From: JAVKFY01 sp040223615
Lineage (GTDB): Bacteria; Pseudomonadota; Alphaproteobacteria; GCA-2731375
Length of the DNA: 64,000 bases
Assembly: GCA_040223615.1 (NCBI GenBank)
Contig: JAVKFY010000064.1
Span: 18,930-82,929, forward strand
Direction: 5' to 3'
Shown: positions 1-8,047 of the stretch, in pieces
Layout of the letters: each line of letters starts with the position of its first letter
Position numbering within the stretch: the first letter of the stretch is position 1
Program-made: the position numbers and the translations under genes
The notes under the pieces: model-generated
What the model was told of the DNA's origin: nothing
Database searches by the model: none
The model's input: the letters and a program-made list of their open reading frames with translations, nothing else

Positions 1-1350
1 CTTCGGCGCGAAGGCGATCAGCGCCTCGCGCAGCAAGCCGACGATCTCGTCGACTTGCTCAGCCGTGACGATCAGCGGCGGCGTGATCAGGAAATGATCG
101 CCACGCCGCCCGTCCATCACCCGGCGCGAGTAGATCACCAGGCCACGGTCGTAGGCTTCCTGCGCCAGCTCCAGGTAGGCGTTCATGTCCTTCGGCAGCG
201 CCCTGCCCGTCGCCCGGTCGGCGACGACATCGAAGGCGAGCAGAAGTCCGCGGCCACGGACCTCGCCGATGAACTCGAATTCGTCCATCAGCTCGGTCAG
301 CTTGCCCTTCAGACGTTCGCCCATGCGCGCGGCGTTGCCGATCAGGTCATTGTCGAGATGTTCGGCCAGCACCGCGCGGCCGATGGCGCAGGCGAACGGG
401 CTGGCGGAATAGGTGTGGCCGTGCGCGAAGCCGCCGGCGGCCTCGACCCGCTGCACCATCTCGCGGCTGCACATGATTGCGCCGAGCGGCACGTAGCCGG
501 ACGCCAGGCCCTTGGCCAGCACCACGATGTCCGGCACGACGCCCCAATGCTCGGCGGCGAGATACGTTCCGGTGCGTCCCGCCCCGCTCATCACCTCGTC
601 GTAGATCAGCAGCACGCCGTACTTGCGGCAGATGTCGCGGGTGCGGGTGTAGTAGATGTCGGGCGCGGTCAGCGCGCCGGTCGAGGCGCCGCCGACCGGC
701 TCCATGATAAAGGCCAGCACGGTGTCCGGGCCCTGGTTCAGGATCATCTCCTCCAGCGCGTCGGCATATGCGATGGCTGCATCGTCGGCCGACTGGCCGG
801 CCGGCCGGTAGGCGCAGAACGGCGCCGGGATCTTCGGCTGGATCGGCATCATCGGCGCGAACGGGCCGAACATCTGCGGATCGCCGGTCAGCGACAGCGC
901 CCCGAGCGTGGCGCCGTGATAGGACGGAATGCGCGAGATGATCTTGTAGCGGCTGCCCTCCCCGATCGCGATGGCGTGCTGGCGCGCCAGCTTGATCGCC
1001 GCCTCCACCGCTTCGGAACCGCCCGAGGCGAAGAACGCCATGTCGATCCCGTCCGGCGTCACCGCCGCGAGCTCGTCGGCGAAGGCTTCGGCCGGCTCGT
1101 TCTTGAACTGCGAGCGGAAGGCAAAGCTGATCTTGCTCGCCTGCTCCTGCATCGCCGCCAGCACACGCGCGTTGGCATGACCGATATTGGCGGTCTGTGG
1201 CCCGGCCGAGGCATCGATATAACGCCTGCCATCCTCGTCGATGATGTGAATGCCCTCGCCGCGCACCGCGACGGGGCGCTCCGGCGTCGGCCAGAAGAAC
1301 ATTGACGAAGGTCGGTTGTGGCGCCGCTGCGCCAGGTTGGACGTGGTCAT
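1..1350 (-). CDS. Class III (omega) aminotransferase, C-terminus cut by window edge
   Basis: PLP-dependent transaminase of the class III family, which moves an amino group between an amine or omega-amino acid and a keto acid in the cytoplasm. 450 codons are visible and only the last few residues are missing, since families of this kind run to about 450-460. Seen in the sequence: a GSEAVEAAIKLAR helix, the cofactor Asp in LIYDEVMSG (about residue 251) and the Schiff-base Lys in VLAKGLASGY (about residue 280). The start is the ATG at 1350; a later Met (MFFWPTPER) is possible. It lies 32 nt downstream of the metallophosphoesterase-HAD gene on the same strand and is probably the last known gene of that operon. 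The substrate cannot be told from sequence alone. Confidence 0.9.
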   Translation of the reverse strand, partial: MTTSNLAQRRHNRPSSMFFWPTPERPVAVRGEGIHIIDEDGRRYIDASAGPQTANIGHANARVLAAMQEQASKISFAFRSQFKNEPAEAFADELAAVTPDGIDMAFFASGGSEAVEAAIKLARQHAIAIGEGSRYKIISRIPSYHGATLGALSLTGDPQMFGPFAPMMPIQPKIPAPFCAYRPAGQSADDAAIAYADALEEMILNQGPDTVLAFIMEPVGGASTGALTAPDIYYTRTRDICRKYGVLLIYDEVMSGAGRTGTYLAAEHWGVVPDIVVLAKGLASGYVPLGAIMCSREMVQRVEAAGGFAHGHTYSASPFACAIGRAVLAEHLDNDLIGNAARMGERLKGKLTELMDEFEFIGEVRGRGLLLAFDVVADRATGRALPKDMNAYLELAQEAYDRGLVIYSRRVMDGRRGDHFLITPPLIVTAEQVDEIVGLLREALIAFAPK

Positions 1351-1382
1351 CTCATCGCTCCCGCAAAGCAGCGATCAGACTA

Positions 1383-2999
1383 TCACCACACGAGCAGCGA
1401 ACCGAGTTCGCTCAGCCCGGCCACGCGCACGGTCGGCACGATACGGTCGTCGTCGGCGTTGCCGGTGGCGACCAGCGCCGATCGCAAGCCGGCATTGACC
1501 GCGCCGGCGATGTCGGTCTCCGGCGTGTCGCCAACCATCAACACGTCGCGCGCCGGCAGGCCGAGACGTTGCAAGGCCAGCTCGTAGATGAACTTGTTCG
1601 GCTTGCCGACGACCTCGGCGGTGCGGCCGCTGGCGCTTTCCAGAAAGGCGATCAGGGCGCCGCACTCCGCCGTCACGCCACCGCCCTCGACCGGCAACCG
1701 CGTGTCCGGGTTGGTCGCCAGCAGCCGCGCCCCGCGACCGAGATGGCCGACTGCCGTCATCAGCTCGGCCATGGTCGCCTCGCCGGTCATGCCGACGACA
1801 ACGATCTCCGGCATGTCGCTTTCCCCGATCCCGTGCGCGGCGAGCGCGCGATGGAGCGCCGGGCTGCCGATGGCCTGTACCGTCGGACACCCCTCGCGCA
1901 CCAGCAAGTGTGCCGTCGCCTCGCCTGCGGTGAGGATGTCGGCGGCGGGGAACTCGATGCCCATGGCCGCGAGCTTGGCGGCATAGTGCTCGGCGTCGTT
2001 CTGGGCGTTGTTGGTCAGTGCCAGCAACCGCCGGCCGGCCGCGCGCTGCGCCCTGAGGAAATCGGCAGCGCCGGGCACCGGTTCATTGCCGCGATAGACC
2101 ACGCCGTCGAGGTCAAGGATCAGGCCGCGCACGCCCGACAGGTCCTGGCCGCGCGTGCGCAACAGGTCGGCGAAGGGCGGCAGCGGCTTGATCCAACGGT
2201 GGTTGTGGCCGCGCCGGGGCAGTGTCATGTCGATGGGGTCGTTGCCGACGGTGCGCCAGCGAATGCTCTCGTCGATCTCGAACTCGGCAAAAGCGGCGCT
2301 GGCCTCGCCCTCGGTGGTGAAGCTCTCGGTCAGCGACTGCACGGTGATGAACGGGATGCCGTCCAGGGTCGACAGGCGGTTCCAGTGGGTGTGGCCGGCG
2401 ATGCAGGCGATGACGTTGCCGGACTCGCGCAGCACCCGGCGGATCGCGTGGCCATTGCGGTAGCCGGCGAACTGCGGGTTGTTCTGGAAGTAGTAGTTGC
2501 CCTCCATCGAGGCGTTGTCGAGCGGCACGTGGCTCAGAATAACGGTCGGCCGGTCGTCGCTCGCCAGGGTCTCGCGCAACCAATCCAGGTCAGCGTCACG
2601 CGCTAGCAGGCCGCTGTGCCAGTCGATATTCACATCGGCCTGCCACAGCAACAGCCGGATCTCGCCGGCCTCGACAACACGGTGGTGCGTGTCGACACCC
2701 AGCACGTCGGCATTGGCGTCGCGGTCAAGGTGCACCAGGTCGTGGTTGCCGAGCATGTGCAGGCGGGGCACTTGCACGTCCGCGAACACCGCCGCGACCT
2801 CGCTCTCCAGACGCCGATCGGTCTCGGCGTCGATGTCGGAGATGCGGTCGCCCAGATCAACGGCGAAATCAGGTGTCGCGCGATTGGCGTGCGCCACGAA
2901 CTCGCCCAGCAGGCCGATCGCGGCGTCGCCCTTCTTGGTCATCTTCGCCGGCCCGTGGTGGATGTCGGTGACGACGGCCAGACGCAACGGCGCGGTCAT
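1383..2999 (-). CDS. Metallophosphoesterase-HAD hydrolase fusion protein
   Basis: A 538-residue two-domain phosphatase. Residues 1-270 are a calcineurin-like metallophosphoesterase with the full metal-ligand set: TDIHHG (D12, H14), GD (50-51), GNHD (84-87), SH (156-157) and GHTH (202-205). Residues 290-538 are a NagD-like HAD hydrolase with nucleophile motif DLDGV (D296, D298), TNN near 330, GKPNKF (K466) and GDTPETD (490-496). Both active sites look intact, so the protein should hydrolyse two phosphoesters or act twice on one substrate. A clear AGGAGAAG ribosome site precedes the ATG at 2999. It sits between a PLP lyase gene (60 nt upstream) and an aminotransferase. Each half is a common family; the fusion is the odd part. 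The substrate is unknown. Confidence 0.9.
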   Translation of the reverse strand: MTAPLRLAVVTDIHHGPAKMTKKGDAAIGLLGEFVAHANRATPDFAVDLGDRISDIDAETDRRLESEVAAVFADVQVPRLHMLGNHDLVHLDRDANADVLGVDTHHRVVEAGEIRLLLWQADVNIDWHSGLLARDADLDWLRETLASDDRPTVILSHVPLDNASMEGNYYFQNNPQFAGYRNGHAIRRVLRESGNVIACIAGHTHWNRLSTLDGIPFITVQSLTESFTTEGEASAAFAEFEIDESIRWRTVGNDPIDMTLPRRGHNHRWIKPLPPFADLLRTRGQDLSGVRGLILDLDGVVYRGNEPVPGAADFLRAQRAAGRRLLALTNNAQNDAEHYAAKLAAMGIEFPAADILTAGEATAHLLVREGCPTVQAIGSPALHRALAAHGIGESDMPEIVVVGMTGEATMAELMTAVGHLGRGARLLATNPDTRLPVEGGGVTAECGALIAFLESASGRTAEVVGKPNKFIYELALQRLGLPARDVLMVGDTPETDIAGAVNAGLRSALVATGNADDDRIVPTVRVAGLSELGSLLVW

Positions 3000-3059
3000 G
3001 CGCTTCTCCTCATCAGGTTCCGGCGCGTTCCAACCGTCAGCTTGTGCCAGCCGCGCCGG

Positions 3060-4289
3060 TCAGCCGTAGAACGCCTTGCCGCCGCCGGTCGGCGCCTCGG
3101 CGACGCAGGCCGCGAGATCGGCGAGGTAGTCGTCGACCGCCGCCGCGTGGCCCGGCGACAGCATCAGGTGGATCGCCGGTGGCGTCGCCAGCCACGCCGA
3201 TATCCAGCCCTTGGCGCGCATCGCCTCGCCGACCGCCAGGATGTCGACCTCATCGGAGACGATGGTGGTGATCCCCAGGTGCACGTCGGTGAGCGGCCGC
3301 AGGTCGGCAATTTCGGCAATTCCGGCCTCGATCCGTTCGCGCACCGCGACCACCTGGGCCGCCTTGTCACGATAGCCGGCGACGCCGAGGTGGTTCATCA
3401 CCGACCAGGCTGCCGCGATAGCGCCACCGGGCCGGGTGCCGGCCGCCGTGGGTGTCGTCATCCGTCCCAGCGGCCAGCCTTCGACGGAAAGTATCTGATG
3501 CTGGAACAGTTCGTCGTTGCGATAGAGCACGCAGCTCGCGCCCTTCGCCGCCCAGCCGTATTTGTGCAGATCGGCCGACATCGAGCGCACCGCCGGCACC
3601 TCGAAACCGAAGGCGGGCAAATCGGCACCGTTCATCCGTACGAACGGCGCCAGGTAGCCGCCGACGCAGGCATCGACGTGCAGCCATAGCCCGCGCTTGT
3701 CGGCGACGGCGGCGACCTCGGCGACCGGGTCGATCACGCCATAGGGGAAGCACGGCGCCGAGGCGACGATCATGACCGTGCGGTCGGTCACCGCGGCGTC
3801 GAGCGCGGCCGCGTCGGCGCGCCAGTCCGACCCGACGGGCACGCGCACGACCTTGAGACCGAGCAGCACGGCCGCCTTGTTGAAGGCGGGATGGGCGGAG
3901 ACCGGCACCAGGATCTCCGCGTCGGTGGTGTCGCGTCCCTGGGCGCGCCACCACTCACGGCATGCCTTCACCGCCATCAGGATCGACTCGCTGCCGCCGC
4001 CAGTCATGCAACCGGCGCCACCTTCCGGTGCCTGCAGCAGGTCGAGCGTCATCTCGACGACCTGGCTTTCCATCGTCGCCAGACTGGGGAAGGCCAGCGG
4101 ACCAAGCCCGTTCTCGGAGATGAACCTGGCGTAGGCCCGCGCCGCGACACTGCGCACCTCCTCGCCGGGATCGAACACGTAGAGCGCCGCCCGGCCGCGG
4201 CGCCAGTCGACGTCGCCGGCCGCCATCTCGTCGAAACGCTTGGCCAGCATCTCCCAATCCGCCCCGGTTTCCGGTAAAGCAACGCGCAT
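3060..4289 (-). CDS. PLP-dependent group II decarboxylase / sphingosine-1-phosphate-lyase-like enzyme
   Basis: A fold-type I PLP enzyme of 409 residues, in the branch shared by glutamate/tyrosine decarboxylases and sphingosine-1-phosphate lyases. Visible signatures are GCMTGGGSESILMAV near residue 95-105 (phosphate-binding), LWLHVDACVGGY (cofactor Asp and His) near 201-212, and SADLHKYG with the Schiff-base Lys at about 243. The start at 4289 has a GGAGG upstream; an in-frame extension to 4499 exists but runs backwards through the neighbouring phosphatase gene. It heads the operon with the metallophosphoesterase-HAD fusion and the aminotransferase. The presence of two phosphatase genes beside it would fit a phosphorylated substrate, but that is inference. 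Confidence 0.87.
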   Translation of the reverse strand: MRVALPETGADWEMLAKRFDEMAAGDVDWRRGRAALYVFDPGEEVRSVAARAYARFISENGLGPLAFPSLATMESQVVEMTLDLLQAPEGGAGCMTGGGSESILMAVKACREWWRAQGRDTTDAEILVPVSAHPAFNKAAVLLGLKVVRVPVGSDWRADAAALDAAVTDRTVMIVASAPCFPYGVIDPVAEVAAVADKRGLWLHVDACVGGYLAPFVRMNGADLPAFGFEVPAVRSMSADLHKYGWAAKGASCVLYRNDELFQHQILSVEGWPLGRMTTPTAAGTRPGGAIAAAWSVMNHLGVAGYRDKAAQVVAVRERIEAGIAEIADLRPLTDVHLGITTIVSDEVDILAVGEAMRAKGWISAWLATPPAIHLMLSPGHAAAVDDYLADLAACVAEAPTGGGKAFYG

Positions 4290-4983
4290 GTCGATGTCCT
4301 CCGCCGGCCCAGGCTCCCCCACTTCCGCCCCGATCCGCAACCTCCTGTTCGATCTCGACGGCACATTGAGCGACCCTGTCGTCGGCATCGTCACCTCGGT
4401 CAGGTACGCGCTCGATAGACTCGGCAAGCCGGCACCGGCCGACCTGAACTGGGTGATCGGCCCGCCATTGCGCGGCGCCTTCGCCATACTGATCGACAAC
4501 GATGCCCCGGTGGCGGTGGAGGAAGCGATGACGCTCTACCGCGAGCGTTTCGCCGACGTCGGCCTGTTCGAGAACGAGGTCTATCCGGGCATTCCGGAAC
4601 TTCTCGCCGAGGAGCACGGCAGCGGCCGCAAGCTCTTCGTGGCGACGTCAAAACCGCATGTCTACGCCCGCCGGATCGTTGAGCATTTCGGCCTGGCCAG
4701 GTATTTCGTCGCCGTCCACGGCTGCGAGCTCGACGGCACGCGCTCGGAGAAGGCGGACCTGATTGCCTATCTGCTGGATCAGGAAAGGCTGTCGGAGGCC
4801 GACACGGTGATGATCGGCGACCGCCGCCATGACATCGCCGGCGCCAAGGCAGTCGGCCTGCGCAGCGTCGCGGCCGGCTATGGCTATGGCAGCGCGGACG
4901 AACTCGCCGCCGCCAGGCCGGACTGGACCTGCGCGACGGTCGCGGAACTTACGGCGTGGTGTCAGGCGCATCGGTCGCAATGA
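4288..4983 (+). CDS. HAD-family phosphatase, phosphoglycolate-phosphatase-like
   Basis: A 231-residue HAD hydrolase. The catalytic motif FDLDGTLSD gives the nucleophile D22 and acid/base D24; FVATSKPHVYAR supplies motif II (T/S and K) and MIGDRRHDIAGAK the motif III/IV acidic residues. The small helical cap after motif I places it in the Gph/PhnX-like subfamily I, which commonly acts on phosphoglycolate or similar small phosphates. The ATG at 4288 overlaps by two bases the start codon of the divergent PLP lyase (shared CATG); ATG at 4294 and an in-frame TTG at 4240 are alternatives. The gene ends about 100 bp before the convergent MlrC gene, with a palindromic repeat between them. Confidence 0.85.
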   Translation: MSMSSAGPGSPTSAPIRNLLFDLDGTLSDPVVGIVTSVRYALDRLGKPAPADLNWVIGPPLRGAFAILIDNDAPVAVEEAMTLYRERFADVGLFENEVYPGIPELLAEEHGSGRKLFVATSKPHVYARRIVEHFGLARYFVAVHGCELDGTRSEKADLIAYLLDQERLSEADTVMIGDRRHDIAGAKAVGLRSVAAGYGYGSADELAAARPDWTCATVAELTAWCQAHRSQ

Positions 4984-5004
4984 TCGATCGCTCACGTCAT
5001 TGAC

Positions 5005-5070
5005 TCCACCTCCCCCTGACCCTCTCCCCCCTGAAGGGCGGAGAGGGAACGAAGCGGCGTGAGGTGGGGG
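5005..5070. repeat. Palindromic CCACCTC/GAGGTGG repeat between convergent genes
   Basis: An imperfect inverted repeat whose outer arms are CCACCTCCCC and GAGGTGGGG and whose inner arms are CCCTCTCC and GGAGAGGG around CTGAAGGGC. The same motif occurs in a longer form at 23736-23854. Here it fills the gap between the 3' ends of the HAD gene (plus) and the MlrC gene (minus), so it may also act as a bidirectional transcription stop. Confidence 0.75.
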
Positions 5071-5088
5071 TTCGACGTCGTCGACCTG

Positions 5089-6585
5089 TTAGCCTTCGTG
5101 CTCCTTGCCGCCCGGGCACAGACGGATGCCGGCGCGCAGGTTCTTGTAGGGCAGCGTTTCGGGGCGGTCGATGAAGGCGCCAGGGGCCTCGACCACAAGG
5201 ATCTCCTCGGCGATATCGGTGAAGTCGCCGCGAAAATGCACCGCGCTCTTCAGGCCGAGAATCTTCTGCTCCGTCGGCTCCACACCGATGTGACGGAACA
5301 TCTCCTTGTCCGCGGCCTGCATCCGGTTGGTCGCCACGATCACCGACACGCCGCCATGGGTCAGTACCGCCATCGGCCCCAGCGCCGCGCGCGCGTTCTT
5401 GTAGAACGGGCCGGTGCAGGTGAAGCGGCCGTCGGACAGGCCGGTCACCTTCCAGGTCTTGGTCAGCGGCGGATCGCCCGCGGTGAACAGCTTGCCGCCG
5501 ACGGTGATCTCGACCTCGGCGTTGAGGCCCGCCGCGTGCGCCTGCGCGGCGGCTTCCGGATCGGTCAGCACGCCGACCACGGCCTTGTCGGCGTTGTTGG
5601 CGATCAGCGCGGCCAGCAGGCCGGTGGTGTCGGAGGTGGCGCCGGCGCCGCAGTTGTCCTGCACGTCGGCCAGCACGAAAGGCCGGTGTGCGTTCGAGGC
5701 GATGGCCTTCTGCGAGGCTTGGTCGGGGGTCAGGAACGGCACCTGCCAGAGCTTCTCCTCGGCCATAATGTGGTCGAAGAGCGCGTCGGCGGCACGGTCG
5801 GCGGCGGCCTGATCCTCGCCATAGGCGACTACCACAGGGCCGCAATCGTGGATGTCGGCCGGCGGGAAGCCCGGCGTGAAGGAAACGTGGACCACGCCGT
5901 CCTCGGTCGCCAGTGCATCGGCCTTGGCATAGGTGCCCTTCGCCGGCTCGACCATGGTGCACTGGCCCGTGAGCGGCATCAGGAAGGGCAACGCGCGACG
6001 CGCCTTGGCCGGCCGCTTGCCGGTCTCCAGCAGGCCGTGCAGGTAGCGCGCGGCGCGCTGGCCGGTCTCGGCCATGTCGAGGTGCGGATAGGTGCGGTAG
6101 GCGATCAGCCCGTCGCAATGCTCGACCATCTTCTCGGTGGTGTTGGAGTGCAGGTCAAGGCTGACGACCAGCGGCATCTCGTCGCCGATCTGGCCGCGCA
6201 CGCGCTCGATCAGTTCGCCCTCGCCGTCCTCCAGGTGTTCGCACACCATGGCGCCGTGCAGGTCGAGATAGACCGCGTCGAACGGCGCCGCTGCGGCCAG
6301 CCCTTCCAGGATGATCTTCGACATGTTCTCGAAGGCCTCACCGGTGACGTGCGCGGAAGGCACCGCGCCGGACCAGGCGATCGGCGCCAGCTCGTGACCC
6401 AGCACGCGAGCCTCGTTGATGAAGCCGCCGGTGCCGATGTTCATCGGCGGGAACACCTCCAGCATCGCCTCGCCCTGGGTCAGGCCGGGAAAGCCCTCGG
6501 CGCGAACGAAATCGTCCCACTCCGCCTTCAGCGGCGCGAAGGTATTGGTCTCGTGCATGAAGCCGGCGTGCGCGATGCGAGCCAT
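5089..6585 (-). CDS. M81 family metallohydrolase (MlrC-like)
   Basis: A 498-residue member of the M81/MlrC family, named after the enzyme that degrades linearised microcystin in sphingomonads; most relatives have other, unknown amide substrates. The N-terminal half carries the expected metal-binding pieces GFMHETNTFAP (His9 area), VYLDLHGAM and VSLDLHSNTT. The C-terminal MlrC domain follows with VQDNCGAGATSDTT and HGGVSVIVATNRMQ. Length is normal for the family. The ATG at 6585 follows AGAGGAACG. It is the last gene of a minus-strand run ilvD - dioxygenase - MBL protein - MlrC, with 33 nt to the preceding gene. A role in amide or lactam breakdown is plausible, but the substrate is not visible. 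Confidence 0.88.
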   Translation of the reverse strand: MARIAHAGFMHETNTFAPLKAEWDDFVRAEGFPGLTQGEAMLEVFPPMNIGTGGFINEARVLGHELAPIAWSGAVPSAHVTGEAFENMSKIILEGLAAAAPFDAVYLDLHGAMVCEHLEDGEGELIERVRGQIGDEMPLVVSLDLHSNTTEKMVEHCDGLIAYRTYPHLDMAETGQRAARYLHGLLETGKRPAKARRALPFLMPLTGQCTMVEPAKGTYAKADALATEDGVVHVSFTPGFPPADIHDCGPVVVAYGEDQAAADRAADALFDHIMAEEKLWQVPFLTPDQASQKAIASNAHRPFVLADVQDNCGAGATSDTTGLLAALIANNADKAVVGVLTDPEAAAQAHAAGLNAEVEITVGGKLFTAGDPPLTKTWKVTGLSDGRFTCTGPFYKNARAALGPMAVLTHGGVSVIVATNRMQAADKEMFRHIGVEPTEQKILGLKSAVHFRGDFTDIAEEILVVEAPGAFIDRPETLPYKNLRAGIRLCPGGKEHEG

Positions 6586-6618
6586 GGGCGTTCCTCTGAT
6601 CAGTAGGGCAATGGTCGG

Positions 6619-7347
6619 TCAGGCGAGTGCCTCACGCAGCAGATTATCATAGTGCGCCGCGAGTCCCTCAAGCTGGCTGGCCCCATCGCCCCAGAACGAG
6701 GCGCCGTGCATGACCGCCAGCGTCGTCGGCGCCAGACCTGCCAGCCGCCGCATGGTCGGTGCGGTCGTCGGCGTCAGCGGCGTAAACGGGAACACCTTCA
6801 TGGTCTCGATCGCCGGCCCCAGGATGTCGGCCTCACTCAGCGCCGGGCTTTCACCGGCGTGCGCGAACAGGTCCGAGCAGATCAACGTCCGGGTGGTCTC
6901 CTCGAACATCAGGCCGGCATTGAGATCGTGCGGAACGTTCGGTGTATCGAGCCAGCGGACACGTTTGCCGCCGAGGTCCAGAACTTCGTCATTCGCCAGC
7001 TTGCGCGGTGGCCGCGCCAGATGATCGTTGAGCCAAAGGTTGCAGCCGAACGTGCCATGCACGGCGGTCGCGTTCGGCGCCGCGGCGATGAAGTCGTCCA
7101 GCCCACCGCATTCGTCGGATTCGACGTGACTGAAGCTGATCCAGCGCAGGCGGTCCAGCGGCAGCAACCTGGCGACGGCGGCGCTCACGCCGGGAAACAG
7201 GGCCCGCTGCCCGGTGTGGAACAGCAACGGTTCGTCGGCAACGATCAGGAACTGATTGAAGGTCAGACCGGCCGGTCCACCGACACCCGGTAGCAACGTC
7301 GACAACCGATAGATACCGTCGCCGATTTCACTGGTATGGGTTTCCAT
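6619..7347 (-). CDS. Metallo-beta-lactamase-fold hydrolase (ODP-like)
   Basis: A 242-residue MBL-fold protein. Instead of the usual HxHxDH it has SHVESDECGG, i.e. the H-x-E-x-D pattern typical of the di-iron ODP branch of the fold (flavodiiron proteins), followed by VHGTFGC, a bridging Asp in ICSDLFAH and a terminal His in MHGASFWGD. The position normally held by the next His reads Glu-Cys, so the second metal site may be altered. No flavodoxin domain is present. AAGGAG lies just before the ATG at 7347. It is 18 nt after the dioxygenase stop and 33 nt before the MlrC gene, in one probable operon. Hydrolase or oxygen/NO chemistry cannot be decided. Confidence 0.82.
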   Translation of the reverse strand: METHTSEIGDGIYRLSTLLPGVGGPAGLTFNQFLIVADEPLLFHTGQRALFPGVSAAVARLLPLDRLRWISFSHVESDECGGLDDFIAAAPNATAVHGTFGCNLWLNDHLARPPRKLANDEVLDLGGKRVRWLDTPNVPHDLNAGLMFEETTRTLICSDLFAHAGESPALSEADILGPAIETMKVFPFTPLTPTTAPTMRRLAGLAPTTLAVMHGASFWGDGASQLEGLAAHYDNLLREALA

Positions 7348-7365
7348 TTCTCTCCTTGCCGCCGG

Positions 7366-7998
7366 CTAGCCCGGCAATGCCAATTCGACATCTGCTTCGT
7401 AGATCGCCCGTACGGCATCCGCGCGTGCCTGCACGGTCATTGACACGGCCACGCGCTCGGCCGTCGACAACCGGCGGAACAGGAAGTCTTCGGCGTTCTG
7501 TGGATGGCCGGCGCGGAACAGTTGCGTGCTTAACCGCGGCTCGCCGCCGACCCGGACCTTGGTGTGGATGTGCGGCGTGCGTCCCGAGTAGGGCACCGGC
7601 ACGATGGTGCGGAAGGCGAAGCGTCCGTCGGCGTCGCAACGGGCGCGGCCGAAGCCCTGAAACGCCGGATCGATGTCGCCTTGCGTCAGGTAGGTGCCGT
7701 GGCCGTCGCACTGCCAGATCTCGACCACGGCGCCGCCGACCGGCCGGCCGTTGGCGTCGAGCACCCGGCCGCCCAGGTGCAGGATATCGCCAACGACGCC
7801 CTCTCCGTTCACCAGGTCGGCATCGTCGCCATGCGGCCGCTCGCGCGGATAGAACGGCCCGTCGGTCATCCGTGGCGTCGCCCCGATCAGAAGCGTCGCC
7901 GCGGCGACGGTGAGGATGGTGCGGCGGGATGCGAAAACAAGACCGTCACCCCGGACTTGATCCGGGGTCCATGCCGGCGACGTGCGCGGGGTCGACAT
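7366..7998 (-). CDS. Tat-exported intradiol ring-cleavage dioxygenase-like protein
   Basis: A 210-residue protein with the core of protocatechuate/catechol intradiol dioxygenases: TDGPFYPRE, the GGRVLDANGRPVGGAVVEIWQ beta-sandwich segment, Tyr in GTYL, and RTPHIHTKV carrying the Fe-ligand His pair. The N-terminus ASRRTILTVAAATLLIGA is a twin-arginine-like signal, so an extracytoplasmic location is likely. The ATG at 7998 has AGGA seven bases upstream, but both lie inside a palindromic repeat (7945-8039), which therefore encodes roughly the first 18 residues. No other normal start precedes the SRR motif. It sits 50 nt downstream of ilvD and 18 nt upstream of the MBL-fold gene. Secreted proteins of this family often have untested substrates. 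Confidence 0.8.
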   Translation of the reverse strand: MSTPRTSPAWTPDQVRGDGLVFASRRTILTVAAATLLIGATPRMTDGPFYPRERPHGDDADLVNGEGVVGDILHLGGRVLDANGRPVGGAVVEIWQCDGHGTYLTQGDIDPAFQGFGRARCDADGRFAFRTIVPVPYSGRTPHIHTKVRVGGEPRLSTQLFRAGHPQNAEDFLFRRLSTAERVAVSMTVQARADAVRAIYEADVELALPG

Positions 7999-8039
7999 GG
8001 ATCCTGGCTCTCCGCGCTGCGCTTTGCGGCCCGGGTGAC
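7945..8039. repeat. Palindromic repeat with GTCACCC...GGGTGAC ends
   Basis: The element is bounded by GTCACCCCGG and CCCGGGTGAC and contains the inner palindrome CCCCGGACTTGATCCGGGG, a motif widespread in alphaproteobacterial genomes. It lies between ilvD and the dioxygenase and covers the latter's ribosome site, start codon and first codons. A related fragment is at 9939-9970. Confidence 0.8.
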
Positions 8040-8047
8040 GTCTCATC

